From Cohnella sp. WQ 127256 (lineage in GTDB: Bacteria > Bacillota > Bacilli > Paenibacillales > Paenibacillaceae): a DNA stretch of 64,000 nucleotides. The translations under genes and the position numbers were made by a program. The notes below the pieces were generated by a model. That model saw only the letters and a list, made by a program, of their open reading frames with translations. It was not told the origin of the DNA and did no database searches. This document shows positions 25,244-37,057 of this stretch, in pieces. The first letter of the stretch is position 1. Every line of letters begins with the position of its first letter. The stretch spans positions 1,364,001 to 1,428,000 of the forward strand of contig NZ_JAMZCY010000001.1 in the NCBI RefSeq assembly GCF_024519285.1, written 5' to 3'.

Positions 25244-27535
25244 TTATGATACTGGTTGAGAATGCTTGGCACGAGCGATTAGAGTTGCTTCGACCATGTT
25301 ACGCAAGGATTCGACCGTTTCTTCTAATCCACGAGTTTTGAGTCCGCAGTCCGGATTGATCCAGAAAAGCTGTGGATCCAGCACGCGCAAGGCACGTTCG
25401 ATCATGTTAGTCATTTCCTCAACTCGTGGGACGCGAGGACTATGAATATCATATACGCCTAAACCGATACCCAGCTTGTATGTGTTCAGCTCAAAGCTGT
25501 GAATCAACTCGCCATGGCTACGTGAAGTTTCAATCGAGATTACGTCCGCATCCATCGCTTCGATCGAGTCGATCATATCGTGGAACTCGCAATAACACAT
25601 ATGAGTGTGAATTTGCGTTGTGTCTTGAACCGTGCACGTGGTCATACGGAATGCTTTGACCGCCCATGCCAAGTAGCTCGCTTGCTCTTCTTCTTTAAGA
25701 GGCAGCCCTTCGCGAACCGCAGGCTCATCCACTTGAATCATTCCGATTCCAGCCTGCTCAAGCGCTTCTACCTCTTGTCTTAACGCATAAGCAAGCTGGT
25801 AAGCGATTTGTTCACGTGTGATGTCCTCGCGAACGAATGACCAGTTCATGATCGTGATCGGACCAGTTAGCATGCCTTTAACAGGATGATTGGTTTTCGA
25901 TTGAGCATACTTTGTTTCCTCAACAGTCATCGCTTCTTCGAAGGCGACATCACCGAAGATAATTGGTGGTTTCACACAACGGGAGCCGTAAGACTGAACC
26001 CAACCGTATTGCGTGAATGCGAAGCCTGCAAGCTTCTCCCCGAAAAATTCGACCATATCCGTACGTTCGAATTCGCCATGCACGAGTACATCTAGCCCGA
26101 TCTCTTCCTGCAGCTTTACCCAAATATCGATTTGATCACGAATGAAGCTGGCATATTGCTCATTGTTCCATTCGCCCTTGCGCCACAGTTGACGAGCCTT
26201 ACGAACCTCGGCTGATTGTGGGAAGCTACCAATCGTCGTTGTTGGAAATAGCGGTAATTGCCATTTGTCCTGTTGCACAAGATGACGTTGGGAAAAAGGA
26301 AGATGACGTTCTGGCTGTTTCACGCTAATGGCAGCGACGGCTTGTTGAATGTCATTACGATTTCTTTCGCTGGATTGCTTGAGAGCTTGAAGAGCATTCT
26401 CGTATTCGTTCAACTCGTTTTCAATAGTAGTCTTGCCGGAATTGACAGCTTTCGTCAGAAGAGCGACCTCGTCCAGCTTCTCGACTGCAAAGGCAAGAGC
26501 ACCCTTGAGCTCAGGTAAAAGCTTAGACTCGTTCTGCGAAGTGACTGGAACATGAAGCAAGCTGCATGACGATTGCACGATCAAACGGTCTGACGCTACG
26601 AATCCAGTTAACTCCTCTAGCAGTGCAAGCTTATCACGTAACGACGCCTTCCAGATGCCGCGGCCATCGATGATCCCAACGCCTAATACCTTGTCCGCTG
26701 GGAAACCGAGTTGTTTAATTGCAGCCAAGTTGCTGGATAATCCATGCACGAAATCAAGGCCGATCCCTTTAACCGGTAACGCGATAACTTCGCTATAGTT
26801 CTCTACCGATTCAAAATAGGTTTGCAGCATGATGTTCAACTCAGGTACTGCCGCCGAGATCGTCTCATAGATCGTCTTAAGACGCCGAACATCTTCCGCA
26901 CTTATCTTCGTCACAACAATCGGTTCATCTATTTGTACCCATTGAACGCCTTCGAGAGCTAGCTCCCGGAGAATCTGGATGTAAAGTGGCAACAGACGTT
27001 CCAGCCAAACATCTGTCTCCGATGCGGAGTACCCTTTGGAAAGCTTCAAGAAGGTTAACGGTCCAATGATAACCGGCTTCCCTTCAATTCCGAGCTTTTC
27101 CTTTGCTTCTCGATAAGCAATAAGAGGTTTATTTTCGGTGATCACCGGTACGGCTCCATCGAGCTCAGGTACGATATAGTGATAATTGGTATTAAACCAC
27201 TTGGTCATCTCACTTGCTGCTGCATCCTTCGTTCCACGAGCAATCCCATAATACACGGATAAGGGGACAACACCGCCCTCATAAGGAAAACGTTTCGGAA
27301 TGATGCCGAACATAGCTGCCGTATCTAGAACATGATCATAATAGCTGAAATCATTGACCGGAATGAGGTCTATGCCCTTCTCCTGTTGCTTACGCAAGTG
27401 GTTCAACCGGATCTCCTGAAGCTGATCTTGAAACTGCGATTCTTCTAGCTTGCCGGACCAAAACGATTCAAGCGCCTTCTTCCATTCGCGATCAGCGCCA
27501 ATGCGTGGATATCCCAAAACACTACTTTTTGCCAT
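25244..27535 (-). CDS. metE: Cobalamin-independent methionine synthase
   Basis: 763 aa, the standard length. It moves the methyl group of 5-methyltetrahydropteroyltri-L-glutamate to homocysteine. N- and C-terminal barrels are both complete; zinc ligands are the His and Cys of HTHMCYCEF and Cys730 in NPDCGLKTRG. The ATG follows AGGAGTG. No SAM riboswitch or T-box is seen upstream. Instead the 110-base gap to the codirectional LysR gene holds nested palindromes, so control by that regulator is likely. Confidence 0.96.
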   Translation of the reverse strand: MAKSSVLGYPRIGADREWKKALESFWSGKLEESQFQDQLQEIRLNHLRKQQEKGIDLIPVNDFSYYDHVLDTAAMFGIIPKRFPYEGGVVPLSVYYGIARGTKDAAASEMTKWFNTNYHYIVPELDGAVPVITENKPLIAYREAKEKLGIEGKPVIIGPLTFLKLSKGYSASETDVWLERLLPLYIQILRELALEGVQWVQIDEPIVVTKISAEDVRRLKTIYETISAAVPELNIMLQTYFESVENYSEVIALPVKGIGLDFVHGLSSNLAAIKQLGFPADKVLGVGIIDGRGIWKASLRDKLALLEELTGFVASDRLIVQSSCSLLHVPVTSQNESKLLPELKGALAFAVEKLDEVALLTKAVNSGKTTIENELNEYENALQALKQSSERNRNDIQQAVAAISVKQPERHLPFSQRHLVQQDKWQLPLFPTTTIGSFPQSAEVRKARQLWRKGEWNNEQYASFIRDQIDIWVKLQEEIGLDVLVHGEFERTDMVEFFGEKLAGFAFTQYGWVQSYGSRCVKPPIIFGDVAFEEAMTVEETKYAQSKTNHPVKGMLTGPITIMNWSFVREDITREQIAYQLAYALRQEVEALEQAGIGMIQVDEPAVREGLPLKEEEQASYLAWAVKAFRMTTCTVQDTTQIHTHMCYCEFHDMIDSIEAMDADVISIETSRSHGELIHSFELNTYKLGIGLGVYDIHSPRVPRVEEMTNMIERALRVLDPQLFWINPDCGLKTRGLEETVESLRNMVEATLIARAKHSQPVS

Positions 27536-27586
27536 CTTGTAACACTCCTATACGTATTGTTACAAGAAAGATAACACGTAACCGTT

Positions 27587-27636
27587 GATATAGCGTAACT
27601 GGAATATGCTATATCCAGTTATAGCCAATAGCTATA
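27587..27636. promoter_or_regulatory. Nested LysR-type operators upstream of metE
   Basis: Three interleaved inverted repeats: GATATAGC (27587-27594) with GCTATATC (27608-27615); TAACTGGA (27596-27603) with TCCAGTTA (27614-27621); and TATAGC (27620-27625) with GCTATA (27631-27636). The TATAGC half-site recurs four times in 50 bases. They lie just after the LysR stop and before metE. Confidence 0.65.
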
Positions 27637-27645
27637 TCCACACAA

Positions 27646-28548
27646 TTACCGGGCAACAGCCTGAGTTAGCGCTTCGATATATGCCGCTCCGAGCTTGGAT
27701 AACGATGTGTTTTTATGAGAAATCCAACCGACATTGATCGTTTCCCCGACATCCAAGGGAACGGGAATAATTTCGTTACCATTCAGGTCGGCGCTTAGCA
27801 CCCCTGTCGAGATCGTATAGCCATTCAAGCCAATTAATAAATTGAACAACGTTGCCCGGTCGTTTACACGAATGCTTTTTTTATGCGACATTGTACTGAG
27901 AATTTCTTCGGAGAAGTGAAACGAATTATAGTCACCTTGATCGAAAAATAAATAAGGATAATTCTGAAGCTGGTCAATGGTCACGATTTCTTGAACGGCC
28001 AACGGGTTTTTACTGCTGATGAATACATGCGGTTGAGCCCTAAACAAGCTGACAAATTGCAAATTCGCCGTTTTGAGTAGCTTATTAATGACTTTTCCAT
28101 TGAATTCATTTAGATACAAAATCCCGATCTCACTGCGCATGCTTTTGACGTCTTCGATAATTTCATAGGTTTTGGTCTCACGCAAAGTTAATTCGTATTC
28201 CTCATGGCCATGCTCCTGAACGAGACTGACGAACGCATTTACCGCAAAAGCGTAATGCTGGGTAGAAACCGAGAAATGCTGCGGGGATGGCTTAGCGTTA
28301 AGATACCGGCTTTCCAGCAACTCTGCCTGCTCGACGACCTGTCGCGCATAACCCATAAATTCGACGCCTTCCTTAGAAAGCGAGATCCCTTTGTTGGATC
28401 TTTCAAAAATCGCGAACTGCATTTCATCTTCAAGGTCCTTTATCGCATTTGACAGACTGGGCTGAGAAATAAACAACCGCTTAGCGGCTTCGTTAATGGA
28501 GCCGCGATTCGCGACTTCAATTGCATACTTTAATTGTTGTAGAGTCAA
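27646..28548 (-). CDS. LysR-family regulator, likely of metE
   Basis: 300 aa with an N-terminal winged helix-turn-helix (about 3-60; GSINEAAKRLFISQPSLSNAI) and a LysR substrate-binding domain (about 90-295). It lies upstream of metE on the same strand, with operator-like palindromes between the genes; LysR genes more often diverge from their targets. A role like MetR/MtaR/CmbR in methionine or cysteine control is inferred from context. Confidence 0.9.
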   Translation of the reverse strand: MTLQQLKYAIEVANRGSINEAAKRLFISQPSLSNAIKDLEDEMQFAIFERSNKGISLSKEGVEFMGYARQVVEQAELLESRYLNAKPSPQHFSVSTQHYAFAVNAFVSLVQEHGHEEYELTLRETKTYEIIEDVKSMRSEIGILYLNEFNGKVINKLLKTANLQFVSLFRAQPHVFISSKNPLAVQEIVTIDQLQNYPYLFFDQGDYNSFHFSEEILSTMSHKKSIRVNDRATLFNLLIGLNGYTISTGVLSADLNGNEIIPVPLDVGETINVGWISHKNTSLSKLGAAYIEALTQAVAR

Positions 28549-28665
28549 TGAAATACTCCCCTTTTAACTTCACTTAACCTTGACTGTATATAGGAATAAG
28601 CGTAACAAACTCTTATCTAAAAAGACATCTATTTCCGATATGAATTCTGAGATTGCAGCAAAAAA

Positions 28666-28687
28666 GCCAGCCCCTTGCGGAGCTGGC
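28666..28687 (-). terminator. Intrinsic terminator of asd
   Basis: On the minus strand GCCAGCTCC-GCAA-GGGGCTGGC followed by TTTTTT, right behind the asd stop. Confidence 0.85.
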
Positions 28688-28719
28688 ATTTCGATCGATC
28701 GTTAACGTCATACGCATGA

Positions 28720-29805
28720 TTACTTCGCTTGAATGTAGCCTTCTGCTTTCAGTAGCTCGGCGATCAGGACGGCACCACCTGCAGCACCACGTAGCGTATT
28801 ATGTGAGAGTCCTACGAATTTATAATCATATATAGAGTCCTCACGCAATCTCCCCGTCGATACTCCCATTCCGCGCTCGATATCACGATCTAGCTTAGTC
28901 TGAGGTCTGTTCTCTTCTTCAAAATACGTAATAAACTGGTTTGGCGCGCTTGGAAGACCAAGCTCCTGAGGACGACCTTTGAATTGACTCCAGCGTTGCA
29001 AAATTTCTTCCTTCGAAGGCTTGTTCTCGAACGATACGAACACTGTAGCCATGTGACCATCAAGAACAGGTACGCGAATACACTGTGTCGTAATTAATGG
29101 TGCGTTTGTTTTAACGATCTCATCGTTTACAATTGTCCCCCAGATTCGCAATGGCTCCTGCTCGCTCTTTTCTTCTTCACCACCGATATAAGGGATGACA
29201 TTGTCCAGCATATCCGGCCAATCGGTAAAGTTCTTGCCAGCTCCAGAAATCGCCTGATACGTAGAAGCTACGACCACAGTCGGTTTGAAATCGTGCAGTG
29301 CATGGAGAGCAGGCACATAGCTTTGGATGGAGCAGTTAGGCTTAACAGCGATGAATCCAGTTGACGTTCCGAGTCGCTTTCTCTGAGCAGCAATTACATC
29401 TAGATGACCCGGATTAATTTCCGGAATAACCATGGGAACATCAGGTGTCCAACGGTGTGCAGAGTTATTGGATACGACTGGCGTGCCTGTTTTGGCGTAT
29501 GCCTCTTCCAACGCTTTGATTTCATCCTTCTTCATGTCGACTGCACAAAAAATAAAATCAACTGTAGCGGCGACCTCTTCTACTTTAGAAGCATCTTGAA
29601 CAACGATCTTCTTCACATTCTCAGGAATTGGGCTTGTCAATTTCCATCTACCTTGCACGGAATCTTCGTAAGTTTTTCCTGCGGAGCTTGCGCTCGCAGC
29701 GATTACCGTAACCTCAAACCAGGGATGCTCTTCCAGCAGCTGAACAAAACGTTGCCCAACCATTCCTGTTCCTCCAACAATGCCGACTTTCAATTTCTCT
29801 GACAT
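28720..29805 (-). CDS. asd: Aspartate-semialdehyde dehydrogenase
   Basis: 361 aa. It reduces aspartyl phosphate to aspartate semialdehyde with NADPH, the branch point to lysine, diaminopimelate, threonine and methionine. The N-terminal GIVGGTGMVGQRF is the nucleotide-binding loop and Cys158 in VKPNCSIQ is catalytic. Length and motifs fit the archaeal/fungal-like form rather than the shorter E. coli form. It is a single gene under a T-box leader with a lysine specifier, so its expression should rise when lysyl-tRNA is uncharged. Confidence 0.93.
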   Translation of the reverse strand: MSEKLKVGIVGGTGMVGQRFVQLLEEHPWFEVTVIAASASSAGKTYEDSVQGRWKLTSPIPENVKKIVVQDASKVEEVAATVDFIFCAVDMKKDEIKALEEAYAKTGTPVVSNNSAHRWTPDVPMVIPEINPGHLDVIAAQRKRLGTSTGFIAVKPNCSIQSYVPALHALHDFKPTVVVASTYQAISGAGKNFTDWPDMLDNVIPYIGGEEEKSEQEPLRIWGTIVNDEIVKTNAPLITTQCIRVPVLDGHMATVFVSFENKPSKEEILQRWSQFKGRPQELGLPSAPNQFITYFEEENRPQTKLDRDIERGMGVSTGRLREDSIYDYKFVGLSHNTLRGAAGGAVLIAELLKAEGYIQAK

Positions 29806-29913
29806 ATCCTATTCAAATCCCTTCAATATGAATTGATTAATAACATTAACTACTTAAGCCATCTGATCTGATGTATCGTATGAGATTGTGGAACTAAGTT
29901 GCCTCGACCACAA

Positions 29914-30200
29914 CAAAAAAACCCCACCCCCAAGACGATTGTCTTAGGGACGAGATTGGAATACTCGCGGTACCACCCCAGCTTCGCTAATAGGTCGCCC
30001 TATTGGCCTCTTCAAGTACGACATAACAACAAAGTCATGCTTATACTCTAGCTCTGTAACAGGAGCTCCTGGCATACCATCCCCTTCTTATGAGGTTCCG
30101 ATGTGCTGCTCAGAGTCTTTTTTCAATAAGGATTGCTTTACTCCATCTCAGCTACCGGAGCTCTCTTTGAAAGTATTCCCTTATTTACTCGTCTCTTCAT
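29914..30200 (-). promoter_or_regulatory. T-box leader of asd, lysine (AAA) specifier
   Basis: The T-box core GGGTGGTACCGCG lies at 29966-29978, followed by a terminator hairpin (about 29928-29950) and a T-run (29914-29921). In Stem I, AGTA (near 30188) and GAA enclose the specifier loop; the paired arms are AATAAGG and CCTTATT. The codon after GAA is AAA (30119-30121), and because the loop is a run of six A before G, a one-base shift would give AAG, also lysine. UGGU in the bulge fits a tRNA ending ACCA. Confidence 0.9.
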
Positions 30201-30219
30201 TGCATTTGATATTGCGATT

Positions 30220-30248
30220 ATATTATCAGAAAACTGCTCCGAGGTAAA
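30220..30248 (-). promoter_or_regulatory. Promoter of the T-box/asd transcript
   Basis: Minus-strand TTTACC (30243-30248), 17-base spacer, TAATAT (30220-30225), between the gnd stop and Stem I of the T-box. Confidence 0.55.
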
Positions 30249-30265
30249 CCTTTCATTGAAAATAA

Positions 30266-31684
<1,419 letters not shown>

Positions 31685-31719
31685 AGTAAGCTCCTCCATA
31701 TCCTATCCGTCTTATCTCT

Positions 31720-32385
31720 TTATTGAACTGCTTTTTTCCAATCGGCTGCGAACTTCTCCATCCCTTGATCCGTCAGCGGGTGCTTGGAAATTTGTTCTAT
31801 AACGGAGAACGGGATTGTCGCAATATGTGCGCCTGCCATCGCTACGCGAGTAACGTGATCCGGATGACGTACGGAAGCGGCAATAATTTGCGCATCAAGA
31901 TTATGAATACGGAACAATTCAGCGACTTTAACGATCAATTGGACGCCATCTTCAGAAATATCGTCTAAACGGCCAAGAAACGGAGAAACATAAGTCGCAC
32001 CCGCACGAGCGGCCAACAGTGCTTGGTTAACGGTGAAGATCAATGTTACGTTTGTTTTTACACCTTTTTTCGTCAGGTAACGGCATGCTTCCAAGCCCGC
32101 AAGTGTCATCGGAAGCTTGATCGTGATGTTTTTATCGCCATTGTTGATCTTGATCAATTCATTTGCTTGTGCGATCATTTCATCCGCTGTTACCGCATCT
32201 GGCGTGACTTCTGCAGATACAGATTCAACCTCGGGAACTTCACGTAAAATTTCCGCGATACGGTCTTCAAATTTGACGCCTTCCTTGGCAACCAATGACG
32301 GATTTGTCGTTACACCGGATAAGACTCCGATTTGATACGCTTTTTTGATATCTACCAGGTTAGCTGTGTCGATGAAAAATTTCAT
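31720..32385 (-). CDS. tal: Transaldolase, small (TalC/fructose-6-phosphate aldolase-like) type
   Basis: 221 aa; the short transaldolase form. Starts with the typical [13 protein letters not shown] and has the Schiff-base lysine region NITIKLPMT and the [10 protein letters not shown] strand. It exchanges dihydroxyacetone units in the non-oxidative pentose-phosphate branch. The context, between tkt and gnd, argues for true transaldolase rather than fructose-6-phosphate aldolase. Confidence 0.92.
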   Translation of the reverse strand: MKFFIDTANLVDIKKAYQIGVLSGVTTNPSLVAKEGVKFEDRIAEILREVPEVESVSAEVTPDAVTADEMIAQANELIKINNGDKNITIKLPMTLAGLEACRYLTKKGVKTNVTLIFTVNQALLAARAGATYVSPFLGRLDDISEDGVQLIVKVAELFRIHNLDAQIIAASVRHPDHVTRVAMAGAHIATIPFSVIEQISKHPLTDQGMEKFAADWKKAVQ

Positions 32386-32445
32386 TTGAATAACCTCCAG
32401 TTAGTTAATGTCATAAATATTAGATTTCTTAATTGTATCTATTTG

Positions 32446-34440
32446 TTATTTCAGCAATTCCTTCGTCAAGCGAACCACATTGCTTACAGAGAAACCGAAG
32501 TATTCCATAACTTCATTCCCTGGTCCTGAAGCGCCAAACGTATCAATTGACAATACTTTACCCTTAGGTCCTGTATAACGTTCCCATCCTAATGAGATAC
32601 CCGCTTCAATGGAAATCCGCTTCGATACGGAATCAGGAAGAATGCTTTGCTTGTAAGCCTCAGATTGACGATCAAACAGCTCTCTACTTGGCATAGCCAC
32701 GACGCGAACCGAGACATTGTCCCGCTCAAGCTCCGCTTTAGCATTCACAGCTAGAGATACTTCTGAACCGGTACCGATTAGAATAACGTCTGGCTGATCG
32801 TTCGTTTCCGTTAAGATATAAGCTCCTTGGGCAACCTCATTCTTGTTGGCTTTCGTTGCTTCGTATATCGGCAGGTTTTGTCTGCTCAATATTAAGGCAA
32901 CTGGACCTTCTTTTTGCTCCAAAGCGTAAGCCCAAGCGCTTGCTGTTTCATTAGCATCCGTAGGTCTAATAACAGTTAGCCCTGGAATCGTGCGTAACGC
33001 GGCTAATTGCTCTACCGGTTCGTGTGTTGGTCCATCTTCCCCGACTGCAATCGAGTCATGGGTGAACACATAAATAACGGGCAGCTTCTGTAGAGCAGCC
33101 AATCGGATCGAAGGGCGCAAGTAATCGCTAAAGACGAAGAAAGTACTGACGAAAGATTTGACGCCTCCGTGAAGCGCCATACCGTTACCGGCTGCTCCCA
33201 TAGCATGCTCACGAACACCGAAATAGATGTTGCGGCCTGAGTAGGAATCGACAGCGAACATTTGCTCACCTTTCATATCCGTCATCGTCGAATGGGATAA
33301 ATCTGCACTGCCGCCGAAGATAGATGGAACGGTTTTCAAGTAATGATTGATCGCTTCACCGCTGGCTACGCGGGTGGATATGGTTTTAGCAGCATCAAAA
33401 GTAAGTATGTTAGAGGCATCAATCGTAACAGATCCATCAATGACTTCTGATAGCTCCTTGCTTTGCGAAGGATATTTCGCTGAGTACGAAGCGAGAAGCT
33501 TATTCCACTCTTCTTCCTTGGCAGCTCCTTTGCTTTTCAACTGCTCGAAATGCGCTTTGACTTGTTCGGGTACGGTGAACTCTTCCTCATAATGCCAGCC
33601 ATACGCTTCCTTAGTTGCCTTAGCTTCTTCTTTACCGAGCGGATTGCCATGCGCTTTGTTCGTTCCCGCGACTTTGCTACCGAAACCGATAATCGTACGA
33701 ATTTCGATAAGCGTTGGCTTGGAATCGTCTTTCTTGGCAGCCGCGATAGCTTCGCCAATACTCGTGATGTCGTTGCCATCATCTACTCGCAAATACTGCC
33801 AATTCGCAGACTCTGCTCTCTTTTGCATATTTTCGCCGAAGGAAAGATTCAGGTCGCCGTCCAATGAGATGTCGTTGGAATCATACAACACGATCAATTT
33901 ACCCAGCTTCATATGTCCCGCCATAGACATAGCTTCATAAGAGATTCCTTCCATCAAGCAACCATCACCGACAAGCGCATACGTATGATGATCGACAACA
34001 GGGAATCCTTCCTGATTGTATTTCGAAGCGAGATGAGCTTCAGCCATCGCCATTCCGACTGCCATAGCAACCCCTTGGCCCAAAGGTCCTGTCGTTGCAT
34101 CTACGCCATCCGTATGTCCAAACTCAGGATGTCCAGGTGTAAGGCTGTTCAGCTTCCGAAACTGTTTCAAATCATCGATAGACACTCGATAGCCAGACAG
34201 ATGGAGAAGGCTATACAGCAAAGCCGAGCCATGGCCTGCAGACAATACGAAGCGATCGCGGTTAAACCACTTAGAATTACCTGGGTTGTGATTCATTTGC
34301 CCAGACCATAGAGCATAAGCCATTGGCGCTGCTCCCATAGGAAGTCCCGGGTGACCGGAATTGGCACTGTTAATAGCATCAATAGACAAGGTGCGGATCG
34401 TATCAATTGCTAACTGATCAATAGTTTGTGTGGTATTCAT
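32446..34440 (-). CDS. tkt: Transketolase
   Basis: 664 aa from the ATG at 34440, which follows AAGGAG; this start lies inside the end of zwf (23-base overlap). Thiamine-diphosphate motif GDGCLMEG with following N, the early SGHPGLPMG, and the transketolase signature around [15 protein letters not shown] are all present. It moves two-carbon ketol units between sugar phosphates. Second gene of the pentose-phosphate operon. Confidence 0.96.
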   Translation of the reverse strand: MNTTQTIDQLAIDTIRTLSIDAINSANSGHPGLPMGAAPMAYALWSGQMNHNPGNSKWFNRDRFVLSAGHGSALLYSLLHLSGYRVSIDDLKQFRKLNSLTPGHPEFGHTDGVDATTGPLGQGVAMAVGMAMAEAHLASKYNQEGFPVVDHHTYALVGDGCLMEGISYEAMSMAGHMKLGKLIVLYDSNDISLDGDLNLSFGENMQKRAESANWQYLRVDDGNDITSIGEAIAAAKKDDSKPTLIEIRTIIGFGSKVAGTNKAHGNPLGKEEAKATKEAYGWHYEEEFTVPEQVKAHFEQLKSKGAAKEEEWNKLLASYSAKYPSQSKELSEVIDGSVTIDASNILTFDAAKTISTRVASGEAINHYLKTVPSIFGGSADLSHSTMTDMKGEQMFAVDSYSGRNIYFGVREHAMGAAGNGMALHGGVKSFVSTFFVFSDYLRPSIRLAALQKLPVIYVFTHDSIAVGEDGPTHEPVEQLAALRTIPGLTVIRPTDANETASAWAYALEQKEGPVALILSRQNLPIYEATKANKNEVAQGAYILTETNDQPDVILIGTGSEVSLAVNAKAELERDNVSVRVVAMPSRELFDRQSEAYKQSILPDSVSKRISIEAGISLGWERYTGPKGKVLSIDTFGASGPGNEVMEYFGFSVSNVVRLTKELLK

Positions 34441-35944
34441 AAAGTTCTCCTTCGTTGCTCTCATTATTTTGTTCTTGCTTGACGTCGAACCACCAATGAT
34501 AGCCGTCCTTCGCGAGCAACGCGTCGGACTCGGCTGGACCATAAGTACCCGCTGCGTAGGGATGAAGAGGAACGAGGTTCTCTTCGAATGCGTTCAGGAT
34601 AGGCTCCACCCAATTCCAAGATAGTTCCAATTCGTCCCAATGCGCGAAAAACGTAGAATCTCCATGCAGCGCATCGTAAATCAAATTCTCATAAGCCTCT
34701 GGAGAATCTTCTTCACTCTTGTGAAGATCAATGTGGACAGGCTTGAACGCTCCGTTATGTCCAATCTCCTTCGAATTTAGCTGAAGCGTAATTCTCTCAT
34801 TCGGATTAATCTCGAATACGAGCAGATTAGGAGCGATCGGCTCTTCGTTCATGGCGGTGTCATGCTGAATAGGCTCTTTAAATTCGATCACGATTCTCGT
34901 CGATTTCTCCTTCAAGCGTTTGCCTGTTCGAATATAAAAGGGAACACCGCGCCAAGAGTTGCTATCAATCTGTAATTTGGCGGCAATAAACGTATCGTTC
35001 ATGGAAGCTGGTGCGATACCCGGTTCGGAAGTATAACCGATAACCGGCTTTCCTTGAACGTTTCCTTCTGTGTATTGCCCACGGATCACGTGGATGCCGA
35101 CATCCTCTTTTTGCAAGGGAACAAGGGCTTCCATTACCTTTTTCTTCTTAAATCGAACCTTATCCGAGGTGCTGTTATGTGGAAGATGTATGGCCGTCAT
35201 CATTAGCAATTGCAGCATGTGATTCTGGAACATATCCCTTACTGCGCCAACGTGATCGTAATACCCCGCTCTCTCTTCAACGCCAACGGATTCGTTCGCC
35301 GTAATCTGCACGTTAGCAATGTAACGATTGGACCATAGAGCCTGAATGACCGGATTGCCTTGCTGCAAAGACTCTAGCTTCTGCACCATCGGCTTGCCAA
35401 GATAATGATCAATGCGGAAAATTTCTTGTTCTTCAAATGCTTTGCTCAGCTTCTGATTAAGTTCTCGAGCCGTTGTCAAATCATGGCCGAAAGGCTTCTC
35501 GATAATGAGTCGCTTCCAGCCGTTCACGGAACCTAATCCGCTATCCTGGATATTAGCAGCGATCGTATCGAAGTATTCAGGTCCAACAGATAAATAAAAG
35601 AGACGATTCGATGGGATGTGAAGCTCAGCTTCCCGTTGTTCTATGAGCTGCTTCAGCTTCTGATAATCGTCTTTATGACCGATATCCAGAACGCTGTAGC
35701 GGAATGCGCTCAAAAATCTTTTTATAGAGGCTACATCATTCGTTACGCGTCTGGAAAACTGGTATAGAGACTTCTCAACGTTGGCTTGAAACGATTCATC
35801 GGTCCATTCTCTTCTTCCAAGGCCGACCAAAGAGAAGGCTTGTGGAAGTTTTCCGTCTATGAATAAATTGTACAGGGCAGGGTATATTTTTCTTTTGGCT
35901 AAATCCCCCGTCGCCCCGAACAAAACAAAAGTATGAGGTTCCAT
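34418..35944 (-). CDS. zwf: Glucose-6-phosphate 1-dehydrogenase
   Basis: 508 aa, full length. N-terminal [17 protein letters not shown] binds NADP+, and RIDHYLGK is the active-site signature with the substrate-binding His and Lys. First and rate-setting gene of the zwf-tkt-tal-gnd operon, translationally linked to tkt by a 23-base overlap. A LysR gene diverges from it across a 121-base gap. Confidence 0.96.
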   Translation of the reverse strand: MEPHTFVLFGATGDLAKRKIYPALYNLFIDGKLPQAFSLVGLGRREWTDESFQANVEKSLYQFSRRVTNDVASIKRFLSAFRYSVLDIGHKDDYQKLKQLIEQREAELHIPSNRLFYLSVGPEYFDTIAANIQDSGLGSVNGWKRLIIEKPFGHDLTTARELNQKLSKAFEEQEIFRIDHYLGKPMVQKLESLQQGNPVIQALWSNRYIANVQITANESVGVEERAGYYDHVGAVRDMFQNHMLQLLMMTAIHLPHNSTSDKVRFKKKKVMEALVPLQKEDVGIHVIRGQYTEGNVQGKPVIGYTSEPGIAPASMNDTFIAAKLQIDSNSWRGVPFYIRTGKRLKEKSTRIVIEFKEPIQHDTAMNEEPIAPNLLVFEINPNERITLQLNSKEIGHNGAFKPVHIDLHKSEEDSPEAYENLIYDALHGDSTFFAHWDELELSWNWVEPILNAFEENLVPLHPYAAGTYGPAESDALLAKDGYHWWFDVKQEQNNESNEGELYEYHTNY

Positions 35945-36065
35945 ATTCCTACTCCTCCCAGATGAGCTTGAATAAGCTCTGGTTTCTTTTACCTAGTTTC
36001 ACTATAATACGAATAGGAGTCATACATGTAATTAATATATTTAACAGGAGCTATAGACCACATCT

Positions 36066-36944
36066 ATGATCAATAATTATGAACTGTACAAAGTATTTTA
36101 CTGGGCAGCGAAGACAGGAAGCTTAACTCAGGCTGCCAAGGCACTGTACCTCACTCAGCCGAGCGTCAGCCACGCCATCAAGCAGCTTGAAGAAAGCTTT
36201 GGCATCACCTTGTTTTATCGGAATTCTAAAGGTGTTGAGCTCACCCAAGAAGGCGCTATCCTGTATTCCTATATTGAGCAGTCACAAATATTAATCTCCA
36301 TGGCTGAAGAAAAAATGGCTGCGCTCAAAAATTTGGACAGCGGAGAGCTGCGAATCGGCGGTAGCGATTCCCTGTTCAAGCATTACTTGCTTCCGTATTT
36401 GGAAGACTTTCATCAGAAGCATCGCGGCATTAAGCTACACTTGAGCCATGGAACGACACCGGAAGTGATCACTTTCTTGAAAGAAGGCAGAATCGATCTA
36501 GGCGTCGTTCGCATGCCGATCGTCGATTCCCAGCTTGAAGTAAAACAGAGCTTCCAGCTCCAGGATTGCTTCGTGGCGGGTGCGGGATATGCCGAGCTTA
36601 AGGACATGGTCCTGTCGATGGATATGCTGCTCCAGTATCCTATCATCCTGTTCTCTAGGAACAGCCGGGCCCGAATGACCATTACGGAAATCTTCCAAAG
36701 CTACGGCCATACAATCAAGCCGGAAATCGAGGTTGGAAGCGTGGATCTTCTTATCGAGTTTGCTCGGCGAGGTCTCGGGATTTCTTACGTAACTCGGGAA
36801 TTCGTATCGAAAGAACTGGAGGAAGGCTCCCTTTTCGAAATTCAATTAGATGTGCCTCTGCCGCCCTCTCATGTAGGGATCATGACGATGCGTAACATGC
36901 CGCTAAGCGGTGCTGCTCGGAGTTTTATGGATCGGGTCCGTTAG
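36066..36944 (+). CDS. LysR-family regulator divergent from the pentose-phosphate operon
   Basis: 292 aa. Winged helix-turn-helix at about 5-62 (GSLTQAAKALYLTQPSVSHAI), then a LysR effector-binding domain (about 90-285). The divergent layout with zwf makes it a good candidate regulator of that operon. The shared gap holds CTAT-N7-ATAG (36002-36016), a T-N11-A-like box. The effector is unknown; a sugar phosphate is only a guess. Confidence 0.88.
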   Translation: MINNYELYKVFYWAAKTGSLTQAAKALYLTQPSVSHAIKQLEESFGITLFYRNSKGVELTQEGAILYSYIEQSQILISMAEEKMAALKNLDSGELRIGGSDSLFKHYLLPYLEDFHQKHRGIKLHLSHGTTPEVITFLKEGRIDLGVVRMPIVDSQLEVKQSFQLQDCFVAGAGYAELKDMVLSMDMLLQYPIILFSRNSRARMTITEIFQSYGHTIKPEIEVGSVDLLIEFARRGLGISYVTREFVSKELEEGSLFEIQLDVPLPPSHVGIMTMRNMPLSGAARSFMDRVR

Positions 36945-36990
36945 TAATGTTGTACAAGCATGACAACCGCAAACTTCGAATAGCGTGACA

Positions 36991-37020
36991 AAGAGCGTAT
37001 CGCCTTGGCGATACGCTCTT
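36991..37020. terminator. Bidirectional terminator between LysR and selO
   Basis: Perfect 14-base inverted repeat AAGAGCGTATCGCC / GGCGATACGCTCTT with a 2-base centre, between two converging genes. Confidence 0.85.
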
Positions 37021-37057
37021 CTCTACTTCCAATGGTTATAATCATTAATTAACGTCA

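Noticed and set aside
27536..27645. SAM (S-box) riboswitch upstream of metE
   Set aside because: The gap is only 110 bases and shows palindromic operator-like repeats, with none of the conserved S-box core or terminator.
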